This document shows, one piece after another, positions 9,041 through 20,342 of a stretch of 64,000 nucleotides of DNA (the stretch's first letter is position 1; each line of letters opens with the position of its first letter). The notes under the pieces are model-generated. The model did not search any database, was not told the DNA's origin, and was given only the letters and a program-made list of their open reading frames with translations. A program made the translations under genes and the position numbers. Origin of the DNA: Kalaharituber pfeilii (taxonomy: Eukaryota; Ascomycota; Pezizomycetes; Pezizales; Pezizaceae); contig WHUZ01000001.1 in assembly GCA_015179045.1 (NCBI GenBank), forward strand, positions 1,178,001 to 1,242,000. The letters run 5' to 3'.

Positions 9041-10280
9041 TCACACCATACCTGCCCTGTCACTCCCATTACTCGACCCCACAAAGGTATTTCCCTCCAA
9101 CACACTCTGTCTCCCCGCCTCAGAACTCTTCTCTCTCACACTCTCCACCCGAGTCTGCTGCTCCGCCTCCCGCTTCACGATTGCCACCTTCGCAATCTTC
9201 TTCCTAAATGTCTTCTCACTTCTCGTGAAGCAGCAAAGTAAGGTATGAAGGATGAATGAGGCTATGGAAAACCCTGCGGCCATCCACATGTAGACAAACA
9301 TTTCTTCTCCCAAAATCCCTTTGACGGTAACTTCGGGGGCAACTTCGAATGTGGAGCGGAAGAGAGAATAGATAGTTGACGCCATGACTGCGGCGATAGT
9401 TGTGCCGGCCATGGCAATGCCTTGGACGCAGCTGCAGATGCCGGAGGCCCAGCGGCTGTATATCGCAATCCAACCTACACGCATACCAAATTAACAGAGG
9501 CCAGTAGTATGGGTAGGAACTAGTAATACCTATGCATATGGACAAGAAAGTAAAGGCAATTCCGACCATGAAGCACACAAACATCCAATAACTAGATGTT
9601 TTTGCCAGCTCGAGAGGCTCAGTTATATTCGCCGGAAGCGCAACTGCAACCTACTTTTTTAGCTCATTGCTCAAAACTGAGATGCATAATACCGGCAACT
9701 CACTCTTAGCCCCTCTGAACAACTGGCCGGTCAGAATATCCACCGGATTGAACCAATACAAATGCTTCGGCGGTGAACAATATGTGACGCCAGCTCTATT
9801 ATAGCCCTCACAATATCCCCAAATCCCCACTTGATAAAAATCCCGTAGCCCCAGAGACTGTGCTATCGAGTTTATGAGCCCATGATCCGGCACACTTTCT
9901 GGTATCAAGTTCGACAAATCCAACTTCAAAAAATATATATTGTTCAATACGGGACTGTTAAATGTATTTCCCAACAATACCAGAATTGTAAAAACCAAGG
10001 ATAGAATAGCTAGCAATGTCGAAAGCAATATAAGAAATCTACGGATTCGTGTCTCTGGGTTCGTGAAGAGACCAAGCCCAGGAGCGCGGGAGTATTTGGA
10101 AGTAAATGGTCTTTGGGGTATCTTGAAGGAATCGAATGTGTAACATAGACGCCTGTATGCATTTATCTTATTTCCTGAGACCTGTCTATCTTGTCTCGAC
10201 CGTTTCTCATCATTATTCGTCTCATCCGGTAACCAGGGTGTATTCGAGCTCGACAGTGTATGTGGAATTGGGCTTGCCAT
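9041..10280 (-). CDS. Sur7/PalI (claudin-like) family plasma-membrane protein
   Basis: Probable four-pass eisosome/plasma-membrane protein. Exon 1 (9693-10280) has a cytosolic N-terminal tail of about 80 residues and a first transmembrane helix rich in Leu/Ile (FLILLSTLLAILSLVFTILV). It is followed by an extracellular loop with the family motif GIWGYCEG...YCSPP and YWFNPVDIL. Exon 2 (9530-9650) and exon 3 (9041-9474) supply three further helices (VGIAFTFLSICIG, IAMAGTTIAAVMAST, WMAAGFSIASFILHTL) and a basic C-terminal tail. Introns are 42 and 55 nt; the 42-nt one uses the donor GTATTA so that the frame joins Leu-Pro to Val-Ala-Val. The total is about 380 aa. The Cys pair and GYC motif place it in PF06687-type proteins. 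The exact paralogue is unknown. Confidence 0.85.
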
Positions 10281-11540
10281 AGAACTTCTGGGATATCAAG
10301 TGATGGAGGATAGTAAAGTCACGGTGAAAGGGTATTCTGCGCATTGGTGAACCGAATAAACACTTGGGCCACATAACGAGAACTATTCAACCTCGGGAAG
10401 GCTTTTCATATCAAGTATTGCTAAGTATATGACGTCCAGCTCAAAGTTCAGCGAAGGCGAACGCCATACCAGCCATGGTAGATGAGCGAAACTAATGCGT
10501 TTGAGGCACGGAGCTATATAGAATAGTGACAACCTGGTTGCTTAATTCCAACGGGCAGAAGACATTTTAATGAGGTATAAGCCTGTTTCCTAAAATCTCA
10601 TGGATGCTGTAGTCAACTTGAAGCGACATTAGGTCCGCTATTTGGAGGACAGTCGCTAAGCTGTTAGCGTCAGCCCTGGTGATCACAAACGGGCACGAGG
10701 CTGCTGAATTGGCCATGGACAGGTCGTTACTCGGGGGCGTACTTGTATGGGCAGATGTTAACAGGGCGTGCTAACAGAGCAAGTAATTCCTGGGTATCTC
10801 GGGACGAGATTCGGAACTGCAGATGATCCCTGCAGATGGTTTGAACATTGTGATGTAGCCCTACCATAAGTGGCCGCCGTTAATGAAGCCTAACAGTCAC
10901 AGATCGTTGAGCCAAGGTGAACTCTGTTCTCGTACCCAGACGGACACTGGATGCTGCCAAGAGGTGTAAAGTATGGTACGAGTTATCATATCCTGTCTCG
11001 AGACGCTGACTAAGCAGGGGAGTCCAATCGGAGTCCCATCATTTAGTCAACGTCTGGTTACGAGACCACACCATGACTGCAGCATTTTTTTTTACTCTTT
11101 ACTTCTCTTCTCTTATGCATTCATTTTTACCGTTCCTTGCTTCAAGTAGACATACAGCTCGTAAGAAAGTTTTTGTGCTTATCTACATCTATCTCATCTA
11201 GAAAAATACTATCTACTGAGAAAATTGCTCATCCGCCATCATTATGTTCTCACTTGCCCCACCCCCTTCGTCCTTTCCCATCAAATATTACGGACTTTAA
11301 ATTGGGCTTCTTTGACACTTCTCTCCATGTTATTTGGCTCTCATTCAGTCCGGAGAATAATACTTGTACGCAATTCACTTGCCTCGGTATACAGTCTTCT
11401 TCTATTTGTATACATATTGGGAAGGTTCCCATTCGGGGAGGTAGCTGTGTATACATTTTTCTTCTCCGCGCATTTGTACCATAGTATAATTTTCCATACC
11501 CTTTGAGTCATTGATTCTGTCTACAATCGCTGTCACGATC
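10281..11540. other. Intergenic stretch between SUR7-like and TIP20 genes
   Basis: About 1.26 kb between the 5' end of the Sur7-like gene and the 3' end of TIP20. Only short, overlapping frames without recognisable domains are present. I see no inverted repeats, RNA genes or transposon remnants here. Confidence 0.5.
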
Positions 11541-12966
11541 TCATGCCCAAGCTTCGACTCGTCGCTTCAATAGCCCCCTTACATCCGAAACTTCCAGCTC
11601 CCTGATATCAAATTGCTGCAAGAAGTCTCTCGCCTTATCATTATCTTCAAAGACCATATCGACGGCAGCCTTCAGCGATGGTACTTTCTTTCCATCGATG
11701 ATATCCTGCAATCTGCTATGTTCTGGAACCTCCACTGCATCCACCATTGGAAGTGTAAGCAGTAGACAAGTCTCCTTCAGCTTCCTAGTTATACCTTCTG
11801 CAGAGATGGTTACATCCCGTACGTACACGCCAGAGATGGCCCAAAGCTCGCTACAATCTCGTGCAAATTGGCGTGCTCCCAGGAAACTGAACTGATTCCT
11901 TGCAACGACGTAATCCAAAAGGTGGCTTTGGACTGTCGCCATGCTTTCGCGGAATATACGCCGGATCCCCGCAGCAGTAAGAGCACGGGTGATGAAGGCG
12001 TAGAATGACGAAAGGCTAGCTAAAGGCTGGACTATTTCCGGAGATACTGTCAATGAATTGTGAAGGTCTGAATTGCCTTCCACATGCCCGGAAGCGACAG
12101 ATTCGATGGAGGACCATATCGTTCTGTGCAGTAAACCAGTTAGACTGTATTACAATAGTGAAGATGAGAAATTTACATTCGACTATATGATCTTAATTCC
12201 TCAACCACACTATTTCCAATGTGCTCAATAATCACCTCCTCTGTCCGTTGCTGGAGAGCTTTATATGCTCCGGCAGTTTCATCAAAGAGGGCACCGTCGT
12301 CGTCACCTGATACAACAGCGCTAGATGTCTTATCTGCCACTTCCTGTACAGTCATTGTTCCTGACAGTTGAGCATTCTTGTCTTCATAATGAGAAGAACG
12401 GTCTTGCAGTTCCTCCCATATCTCAAGAAAGAACTAGTATTGTTGTTAGTGTTGAGTGTAACAGGCAATATTTGCAAGAACCACATACGACGTCTTCACC
12501 CCAATCCCTCATACAACCCTCTATATACATAGCACTTCCATAAACTCTGCAAAGTCGCTCTAGGCCTGCTATACCCTTTAGGGTATCGGCTTCTTCTTTA
12601 CTTCTGCCCTGAACGGCTCGAGCAATGGAGGACGAAAGCATTCTGAATGCCTCGATTGATGAATTAAGCCTGTCGTGGTATTGATCAAGAACATTTATTT
12701 GAATATCGATGAGGAACCGAAGGCGCTGAGTGAAGGATGTAAGAGGCCGATATCGATCTTGACCATCGAGGCATTAGTCATGTGTCAAGCCAACATTGCA
12801 GTGCTCCGCATACCAGTGATTGTTTCTAGTAGATCCTTCAACCTCATGGCAGACTTGGTTGGTTTCGCCTCATGTGCCTCGACGGAGTCATAGTCGATTT
12901 GCCATGCATCTTCCGCACTCACAATATTTTGATACCGTGACAACGCAACTGATATAGATGATCAAT

Positions 12967-13010
<44 letters not shown>

Positions 13011-14430
13011 AATTGAGATACTGAATATGCACTTACAGTCTTTCTCTACCTTCAGCCACTGCCAGAACCAGTTATCCTTAACCAAAACCTCGTGTGTCAT
13101 TCCCTTCCATAGGGCATCAGCGCTGCTGCCGTATGGAGCATATAAGTATTCATCTCTGAGTACGGTATCGAACTTAATCATTTCGTGAATGAAATGAGAT
13201 AGTAGCTGCGCATGCGACACAATTGAGGGTAATAGGTTTTTAATCTTACGGCGAAGCATGGGAAGAACGGCAGTTATAAACTCAAGAACAGCATCACGCC
13301 CTGAGTCTGGCAGATATTGATCCAAAAGCGGCTGAATATGTGTAACTGCGAAAGGTGTATAGTCTTCTATAAGAGTGAGAATGTGGTTGAAAAACCATTC
13401 CGGCTGTATGGATATTAGAAACTAGGCCTACTGCTAGGCTGAGTGAGCTACTGTACCTTGTCTAAGCGGTTTGTTTGCTTGTCGCCTTCGAAGTGATAGC
13501 GGAACCGGAGTGCCAATGGCTTTGCCATAACTTCCAGTGGCAGAAGTGGAAGAGAAACAGGATCCACGCTCGCTGGTTGATTTGGTGATATGAGCTCTCT
13601 AAGCATATTTAGCAGAGGGAAAATTCATGATAGCTAATGGGAAGTCCCACGGTTCTTGGAGATCTAGCAGCTTCATAAATGAGGCTTCGAATGCAGGGTC
13701 ATGAGACACATCAAGAGTAGTTGAGGGCCACCCCAGCCTAGTGAGAACGGTTTGAAATTCTCCACTGAGTTTCCCTTTCATGCTGTCCCAAAGCTCATTT
13801 GCTGTCTTTTCGACATAGTCAACAAGATGCACAGCTGACTCTTCTGTCTCCTCATGGCGGGTCCTAAGATCCTTGGACAAATGCTTAAGCTTATGATAGG
13901 GTACAAGTGCAGCTTTTGGATTCGAGTCGATATGCTTATGCGCATCCAGGCTTTCAAGCTATTAGACAAGATCTACCTCAGCTGCCAACTTGAGCTTACC
14001 TCAACTGGTGTACCAATTGAATCAACTCCATATAGCGTTTGGCGACGTGAAGCCTCTGCAGGCGGTCCATGCTAGCCTCAATCTGTCTCGCCGCATCTTT
14101 TGTACTTTCCGAGGCAGCAGTAGCTTGAAGTCTTCTATTGATGTCGGCTTGCTCCTCCTGGAATTGTTGTGCTTGTATCAATAGCCTTTCCGAATGCTCA
14201 TAAGCAATTTTCTCGGTTTCCTGGATAGTACTATAGACTTCTTCTAACTGCACTAGCTATGAGTATGCGGTTTGGAGCTGGTGGGGCTGATGACATACCT
14301 GAGATCGTAGAAGGGATTGCTGGTTTTGAACTGAGGATAGCAAGGTATCAAGTGTATCAAGATCTGCAAGGGTCTGAAATTTGTCATTGAGGAAGTCCTC
14401 AACACGGGCATCCTGCTCTGCCTCAGCCAT
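11541..14430 (-). CDS. TIP20: RINT-1/Tip20 family subunit of the Dsl1 tethering complex
   Basis: Tethers COPI vesicles at the ER. The protein starts MAEAEQDARVEDFLNDKF and has an N-terminal coiled coil (EKIAYEHSERLLIQ...RRLQAT). The RINT1/TIP1 domain follows: LDLQEP joined to ELISP, LPLLPLEVMAKPLALRFRYHF, PEWFFNHILTLIEDY, LPDSGRDAVLEFITAVLPM, then the C-terminal helical bundle. About eight exons are read on the minus strand. Clear junctions are LLRSQ to LVQLEEVY, and an intron beginning GTGGGACTTCCC that must be removed to join LQEP to ELISP. One intron holds a 36-nt T tract at 12974-13009. The gene is divergent from the GatC-like gene, 105 bp away. No frameshift is needed. Confidence 0.88.
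12974..13009. repeat. Poly-T tract (36 nt) inside a TIP20 intron
   Basis: An uninterrupted run of 36 T on the plus strand, so A on the coding strand. It lies between the exon ending in WLKVEKD and the exon containing NIVSAEDAWQIDYD. It could be a simple homopolymer or the tail of an old retroposon. No flanking duplication was recognised. Confidence 0.8.
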
Positions 14431-14484
14431 TGTTGTGGATACTTGATGGAGAGCGTTGTTGAACACTTTGGCAGTTACCCATAC

Positions 14485-14507
14485 GATAAGATAAGATAAG
14501 ATAAGAT
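14485..14507. repeat. GATAA pentanucleotide repeat in a divergent promoter
   Basis: Four tandem GATAA units plus GAT sit between the TIP20 start (14430, minus) and the GatC-like start (14536, plus). GATAA is the core site of fungal GATA factors, but a short microsatellite is equally possible. Confidence 0.6.
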
Positions 14508-14535
14508 TATAGTTCACCTGACACAACGAACCTTA

Positions 14536-15216
14536 ATGGCTAGAACTGTTGCTGAGTATAACATAGTTTGGCTGAGAAACATCATGTGCCGCCCTTCTCG
14601 AATCGTCACGGAATTACCCTTCAGGGTGTTCCGGCGACTCTATTCGTTCTCATCGTCGGGGAATGATCCAATCAATGCACTGTCCAAGCCATCATGGTCC
14701 GTTCGGTCCCTTCTCCCTCCAAAGCCGGGCTCTTCGTCCACTATCGAATCCTCTGAAATCACACCAGCAAAACTTCACCATCTCTTACGACTTGCTGCAC
14801 TCCCTCTACCTGTGTCCCCAGAGGAGGAGAAAGCTCTTATCAGCACACTCCTTGACCAATTGCACTTTGTCAAAGATGCTCAGTCCGTGGACACTACCGG
14901 TGTGTCTCCACTCCATATGATTCGGGATGAGATTGCGGGTAAGAATTACACCATGGAGGATATAGAACCTACTAGCTCTGCATTGAGGGACGCCGACATA
15001 CAAGGGCGCATAAAATGGGATGTGCTTGGGCTGGCTAGCAGAAAGTTAGGCGATCATTTTGTTGTGGATGAGGGACTAGAGGCAGAAACTCAGGCTGCAT
15101 CGGGCGGTTTAGATGAGGCAGAACTCCGTCGGAAATTAGGATTGGATGAGGATGTTGAAACGGATTCACCTGAGGAGGCCAATGACGAGCAATTCACTCG
15201 CAGAAAAAGGCAATAG
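14536..15216 (+). CDS. Mitochondrial glutamyl-tRNA(Gln) amidotransferase subunit, GatC-like (Gta3 type)
   Basis: Small subunit of the mitochondrial transamidosome that turns Glu-tRNA(Gln) into Gln-tRNA(Gln). The first 60 residues are rich in Arg and Ser with no acidic cluster, as expected for a mitochondrial presequence. They are followed by the GatC helices: ITPAKLHHLLRLAALPL, EEEKALISTLLDQLHFVKD, then VSPLHMI and the MRDEI-like IRDEIAG. The acidic C-terminal part (LGLDEDVETDSPEEAN) is typical of filamentous-fungal versions. It is a single exon. The first ATG is at 14536; an in-frame ATG at 14584 also gives a good presequence. It is divergent from TIP20. Confidence 0.78.
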   Translation: MARTVAEYNIVWLRNIMCRPSRIVTELPFRVFRRLYSFSSSGNDPINALSKPSWSVRSLLPPKPGSSSTIESSEITPAKLHHLLRLAALPLPVSPEEEKALISTLLDQLHFVKDAQSVDTTGVSPLHMIRDEIAGKNYTMEDIEPTSSALRDADIQGRIKWDVLGLASRKLGDHFVVDEGLEAETQAASGGLDEAELRRKLGLDEDVETDSPEEANDEQFTRRKRQ

Positions 15217-16427
15217 GAAAGTCAGGTTGCTCATAGATCATTATAAGCCTGGGTCTCAAATTCCATGGCTTTGCAAGCCCTTTATTCATGTTATTCTGTT
15301 CCTCGAGCGCACTATAGAGTCAATAGTAGACTAGATGTTTTGCACGCGCCTATTATTCAGCATCTACAAAACTGGGGTAGGAAAAATGAAAACAAATATC
15401 ATACATCGTGGCATCATTCCAGCAGATGCATATGGCATATGGTACCATGTTGCGGGTGGGCCAGCAGCGCAGTTGCAGACAGTATGCATAAGTACTTGCA
15501 TGCCAGGCAAGTATGGGTTCTATGCATAGTACCGAGCGTATGCATATGCACGAGTACATAAGCATCTCTGTACTCATATGTGCTCGAGTATTGAGTACAA
15601 CTTCAACGTCTCTCGACACGGAGAGTATGATCCTGCGCTCTCCACTTAACAGCCGCTGGTCCCCCATACAGCATGCCTCTCTTCGAGCCAGGAGGTCTAT
15701 CATAGGCACGAGAACTAGTCTCGTAACCAGCACGAGAACATATTTCTTCGTTTCCAGGATGGATGCTGTAGATTTGGCCGTGCTCAGCCTCAGCCACAAC
15801 ACCACTAGTCCTTCCCGCACCACATCGAGCTCCAAAGCTGCCAATCAGGGTTAACGAGACTATCCGGCAGGCTGTGCATGTTACTAGTGGCTGCAGCTGA
15901 TCCACAGCCCGCCTCCACAGCGGTGATTGCGGAGGCACACGTCCTTCAATTAACCTTCGTTCTAGCACCGGTAGCATAGGCCTCAGGCGTTTGACAGATC
16001 AGTAGGTATCTGTGACTTCTCAATGATTCCTTGATTGTCAGCCCTAGCATTATCATCATCAGGCGTGTCTTAGGAAAGGGGATAGGGGAGGAGGCCATTC
16101 AGAGGTCGTGCCTGTGCGACACTTTGCCCTACCGGCCTGGTAATTTTAGCAGCGGCCTTCTTCTACCTGTCAGCTTTTCCTGGCTAAAGCTGGTGCAAGC
16201 TGGGAAATCTTACTTTGGTGCTCTATCCTCCTGCCTAGGAAGAGCAACAAGCCGTATCCAACATCTGGTTTGACCCTCCATCTTCAAACCTCACCTGGTT
16301 GTTTCCATATCACCCATCACTTACGAGTTAACATAAAAGGATTTATCTTGCCATATTTACGTATAACCTATTCACTCGTGAAACTTATCCCCGCAAAAGT
16401 GCAGCAGCCTTACCCGGGTTGCCCGCA
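15217..16427. other. Intergenic stretch between the GatC-like and PLC-like genes
   Basis: About 1.2 kb. Two overlapping minus-strand open frames (15353-15844 and 15603-15977) exist but have no recognisable domain, no homologous second exon and a shadow-like composition, so I do not call them genes. No inverted repeats or RNA genes were found. Confidence 0.45.
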
Positions 16428-17699
16428 ATGCTCTACTCACCCCGCCAACTCCTATCGACCTTCTTACTTCTGGGATCACCCCTCTTAACGCTCGCAAAAT
16501 ACAACCCAAAAGCATGCAACAACTCTCCACACCTTTGCTCAGTCTCGTATGGGGCCATCACTCATCTAGGGACACATAATTCACCCTTCCTGCGTGACCA
16601 TAGTACCGGTTTCTCTGCTTCGGGAAATCAATACTTCAATGTGTCGGTACAACTGGATGCCGGTGTTCGCTTGTTACAGGGACAGCTGCACAGAGCAAAC
16701 AATGGTGGGGAACCAAGGATGTGTCACTCAAGCTGTAGTTTAATGGACGGCGGCACGTTGGGGGATTGGCTGACGGAAGTTAAGATATGGCTGGATAACC
16801 ATCCAAGTGACGGTACAATATTTGTCTTGATGATTGGAGCAAACAGTAACAGCTAACGTTCCTCGCAATAGTTGTTACATTATTAATTGCAAACCAAGAT
16901 AGAATTCCAGCAAGTGACTTGTTACCCTCTTTCTCTAAGAGTGACACAGCGCCGTTAGCATATGTCCCGTCCCCAGCGGGGATCAAGATTCCAAAGTTTC
17001 CTACGCTTCAGACTCTAATTGATGAAAATAAACGGCTAGTTGTTTTCGTCACCTCAGGAGAAGACGATAAAATTGCACCTTTTCTGCTTTATGAATGGGA
17101 CTATATTTGGGAAACCAAGTGGGAGAATAAGGATGAAGGGGGGATGAGCTGTGAAGTGGATAGGCCAGGAAGACTTAAGGGTCCAGGTGGAATCTCAAGA
17201 GCTGAAGCACAGGGGGTGGTTCCACTCCTCAATTGGTTCTTATATTATGAAATTTCCGGGCTAGGTGTTCTGAGACCATATGTGGAAAAGGTAAAACTTG
17301 TTGGTACCCTCGAACCTAAACTTGTCTTTAACCAAAATCTAGATTCAAAACACTAATGGACCATTACTGCAATCGGGGCTTGAAAAATGCAAAAACGAGT
17401 GGTCACGAGCACCAACTTTCATCCTTGTAGACTTCTTCAACGAGGGCAACCCTATTTTGCACGTTGACCTTATCAACAATGTTACCAAACCGGTCAATCG
17501 TGTTAATCCCCCTTCTACACCAAGTGAGGATGACCCTCCATCTGGGTCAATAAAAGGGAAAACACAGGGGGAGGAGAGGCTCGACAGGCTATTGCTGGAG
17601 ATTGACGAGCATGGGAAGGTCACAACGTGGGGAGATTGGATTCTTGCGAGTGGAGATTGGGGAGACGGATTTGATATAGACGCCCTCAAGCAAGACTGA
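16428..17699 (+). CDS. Secreted PLC-like phosphodiesterase (TIM-barrel, PI-PLC X-like)
   Basis: Starts MLYSPRQLLSTFLLLGSPLL, a signal peptide. The mature domain has ITHLGTHNSPF with the catalytic-type His, then RLLQGQLH, MCHSSCSLMDGGTLGDWL, LPSF, LIDENKRLVVFV, YEWDYIWETKWEN and SRAPTFILVDFFNEGNP. This is the order of fungal PLC-like phosphodiesterases with conserved Cys residues. Three exons: 16428-16812, 16872-17290 and 17343-17699. Intron 1 (59 nt) joins HPSD to VVTLLI and intron 2 (52 nt) joins YVEK to IQNTNG. Both are needed because the unspliced frames hit stops. The second catalytic His is less clear, so enzymatic activity on phosphoinositides is uncertain. The protein is about 385 aa. 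Confidence 0.82.
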
Positions 17700-18573
17700 C
17701 ATTATCAAATGCAAGGATTTTTTTCGAATAGCATATTACATGCAGCAGCACTGGGTTACCTGGTAATGATCTGGGTATATGATTTCTTTCTGCTTCCTTC
17801 GTTTTTATTTGTGTATGAATTTAAGTCTCTTCATGGAGGAGTTTTGGAATACCATGATAACATGGAAATACGATAACCTGACTTACATACCCGTACATGG
17901 CGATTTATTGCAGAGGTCTTCCTTATATAGTGTCAGTATAATATTATGGTTCTTGAAACTATGAACTAAAATCCACAAATTGTCAGGAAAGGACTTACCA
18001 CATCAGAGTCCAGGAAGACGCCCTTAAGCTTGGGCAGCACCGGGGTGTAGGCGTGACTTGAGATGGCATGTTCAAGGGTGCACCCTTGAGTGTAGAGATG
18101 TTCAGATGTGGAAATTCCATGGCTGATCAGAATTCCCAGTAACATGTTCTACATAGCCTAGGCCAAAAGTAGATCACTGGATAAATGGGAGAAAGACAGA
18201 GAAAAGAAACATGGCAATTGAGCATCCATCAATGACCTCCGCCGATGCCCACAACAATTTGCGCAGGGATATGACTAAGACCTTCAGCTGCCCAAGCTAC
18301 TGGTAGCCCCGCCGGAGAAAATAGCTTCAGGTTTACCACTACCGGTTCCCTGAGCACTACGTCTCAACCGTGTTTCTTTCTGCAATTGGGTACTTTCTTC
18401 CTTTTCCTCCATCCTCTTCAGTATAATTGAACCCCAGTTCGCAGTTTCCGGAGCCTACAGCTTCTGTATGTGGATATACCCCACCACCATTGTTCAAAGG
18501 AAGCACCGAGCGAACTAGCCTTATTGATACCCCAATTCCCCATCTATATCCACAACTACCCTAATCATAGAAG
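17700..18573. other. Intergenic stretch upstream of HOM2
   Basis: About 870 bp with only very short frames. It holds the 3' region of the PLC-like gene and the promoter and leader of HOM2. No repeat or RNA gene was recognised. Confidence 0.45.
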
Positions 18574-19957
18574 ATGTCTCCTGCTACACAGGCAGTTCCA
18601 GTTCAGAAGAAAAAGTGTGGTACGTATTATTACTAATATCACCATGACACCTGAAGCTCAAGGAGAAGCTATGAGTGTGACTCATCCACACTTAGGAGAT
18701 ATGGAGCAATTACCCTCGAAATTCATTGAAGACAGGGTTGACTGACAGGAAAACGTGAACTACAGGTGTGCTAGGATGTACTGGTTCCGTGGGCCAGAGG
18801 TTCATTCTACTTCTTTCACAGCACCCGGCCTTCACTCTGCATGCAATTGGTGCGAGCGCTCGCTCAGCTGGGAAGAAGTACTCTGTTGCGACACGATGGA
18901 AGCAGAGCCATGCTATGCCGGAGGAGGTGAAAGCAATGATTGTACGGGAGTGTAAGGCAGAGAACTTTGAGGACTGTGATGTTGTGTTCTCCGGTTTGGA
19001 TGCAGACGTTGCGGGAGAGATTGGTATGATCTCCTGCGGTTTCATGATAAGGGTGTATATCGATTAACTTTTCTACGTTCTTACAGAGATGGAATTCCTC
19101 AGGAATAACCTAGTCGTCTTCTCCAACTCCAAAAACTACCGTCGAGATCCTGTCGTTCCCCTCATCGTCCCTCTCGTCAACGTCGACCACTTCTCCGTCA
19201 TCCCGCACCAGCGTGCCTCCTACGGCCTCTCCAAAGGCTTTATTATCACCAATGCCAACTGCTCCACCACCGGCCTCGTGGTCCCTCTCAAAGCCCTTCA
19301 AGACGCCTTCGGCCCCATTTCCACTGTTGTCGTCACCACCCTCCAAGCCATCTCTGGAGGCGGTTATCCCGGAGTTCCCTCCATGGACATCCTCGACAAC
19401 ATCGTGCCCTACATTGGCGGTGAGGAGGAAAAGGTTGAGTGGGAAACCCGTAAAATCCTCGGCGGCGTCAACGCTGACGCCACTGGCTTCGCACTTCTCA
19501 ACAACATAGTCGTCTCGGCGCACTGCAACCGCGTTGCCGTCATGGATGGGCATACAGCATGCGTTTCACTCAAGTTTGCCAGGTCTCCAGCACCAAGTGT
19601 GGAGGAGGTCAAGGCTGCACTTAGGGACTATGTGAGCGAGCCACAGAAGATGGGATGTCACAGTGCGCCGAAGAAGGCCATCTATGTGTTCGAGGAGGAG
19701 GATCGACCACAGCCAAGGCTGGATAGGGATTTGGATGGGGGGTATGCGGTGTCCGTGGGGAGGGTGAGGACTGATCCGGTGTTTGATATCAAGTTTGTGA
19801 CGCTGTCGCATAATAGTGAGTCTCCTTACCTGGTGCATTGGTATAGCTCATAATGAATTGCGCTGACGAGAACTTTTAATCACATACAGCTGTCATTGGA
19901 GCTGCTGGGTCCAGTATACTGAATGCTGAGGCGGCGGTCATCCAAGGGCTTCTATAG
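18574..19957 (+). CDS. HOM2: Aspartate-semialdehyde dehydrogenase
   Basis: Second step of the aspartate pathway (Thr, Met, Ile): reduces aspartyl-4-phosphate to the semialdehyde with NADPH. Four exons: 18574-18619, 18766-19023, 19087-19815 and 19890-19957. Introns are 146, 63 and 74 nt and all junctions keep frame. The Rossmann start [13 protein letters not shown] spans the first junction. [15 protein letters not shown] follows, then the catalytic Cys motif [33 protein letters not shown], the active-site His region [15 protein letters not shown] and the C-terminal [14 protein letters not shown]. The total is about 366 aa, the normal length. Intron 1 contains TGACTCA at 18678-18684, a perfect Gcn4/CPC-1 core. 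Confidence 0.95.
18678..18684 (+). promoter_or_regulatory. Gcn4/CPC-1-type site TGACTCA in HOM2 intron 1
   Basis: A perfect TGACTCA palindromic core lies in the first intron, about 100 bp after the ATG. General amino-acid control by Gcn4 is known for HOM2 in yeast; whether an intronic site works here is inference. A 7-mer can occur by chance. Confidence 0.3.
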
Positions 19958-20342
19958 GAGGATCCTTATGTAAAAGTTATACCGTCATGAAGATTATACA
20001 AAAACTCGCATAGCAATTGTTTGACTTCTAAATAATGTACTGTCACGCGAAGAGCAACATTACTGTAATTGTTCTCTTGTCTTGTCTACAGCAAGCGTCG
20101 CATGCATGCAGTTAGTGGTCATTTTGGAGGAGGTTTCCACAAATTCAGCAAGTGGCACACAAGCTCCAGGCTCTAGCAGCACTCCAGCAGAGTGAGTACA
20201 GCACACATTCAGGAGATAGATATGGCATCTATCTCAGATGTATCTTAACATATAGTGTTACATCGGGGAAGCAAGGCGTTTAGAGAACACGTATGTTCAC
20301 CAGTGCCCAATTATTTCGTCAAACGATGCCTTATCTTCCCAA

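Noticed and set aside
8714..9241. 175-codon plus-strand frame
   Set aside because: Its second half is antisense to the Sur7-like last exon and the first half has no recognisable motif.
13599..13680. Apparent frame break in TIP20 after LQEP
   Set aside because: An intron GTGGGACTTCCC...CTTAG joins LQEP to ELISPNQP in phase; no indel needed.
15353..15977. Two long overlapping minus-strand frames
   Set aside because: No recognisable domain, no supporting splice structure, and two frames open over the same bases suggests chance.
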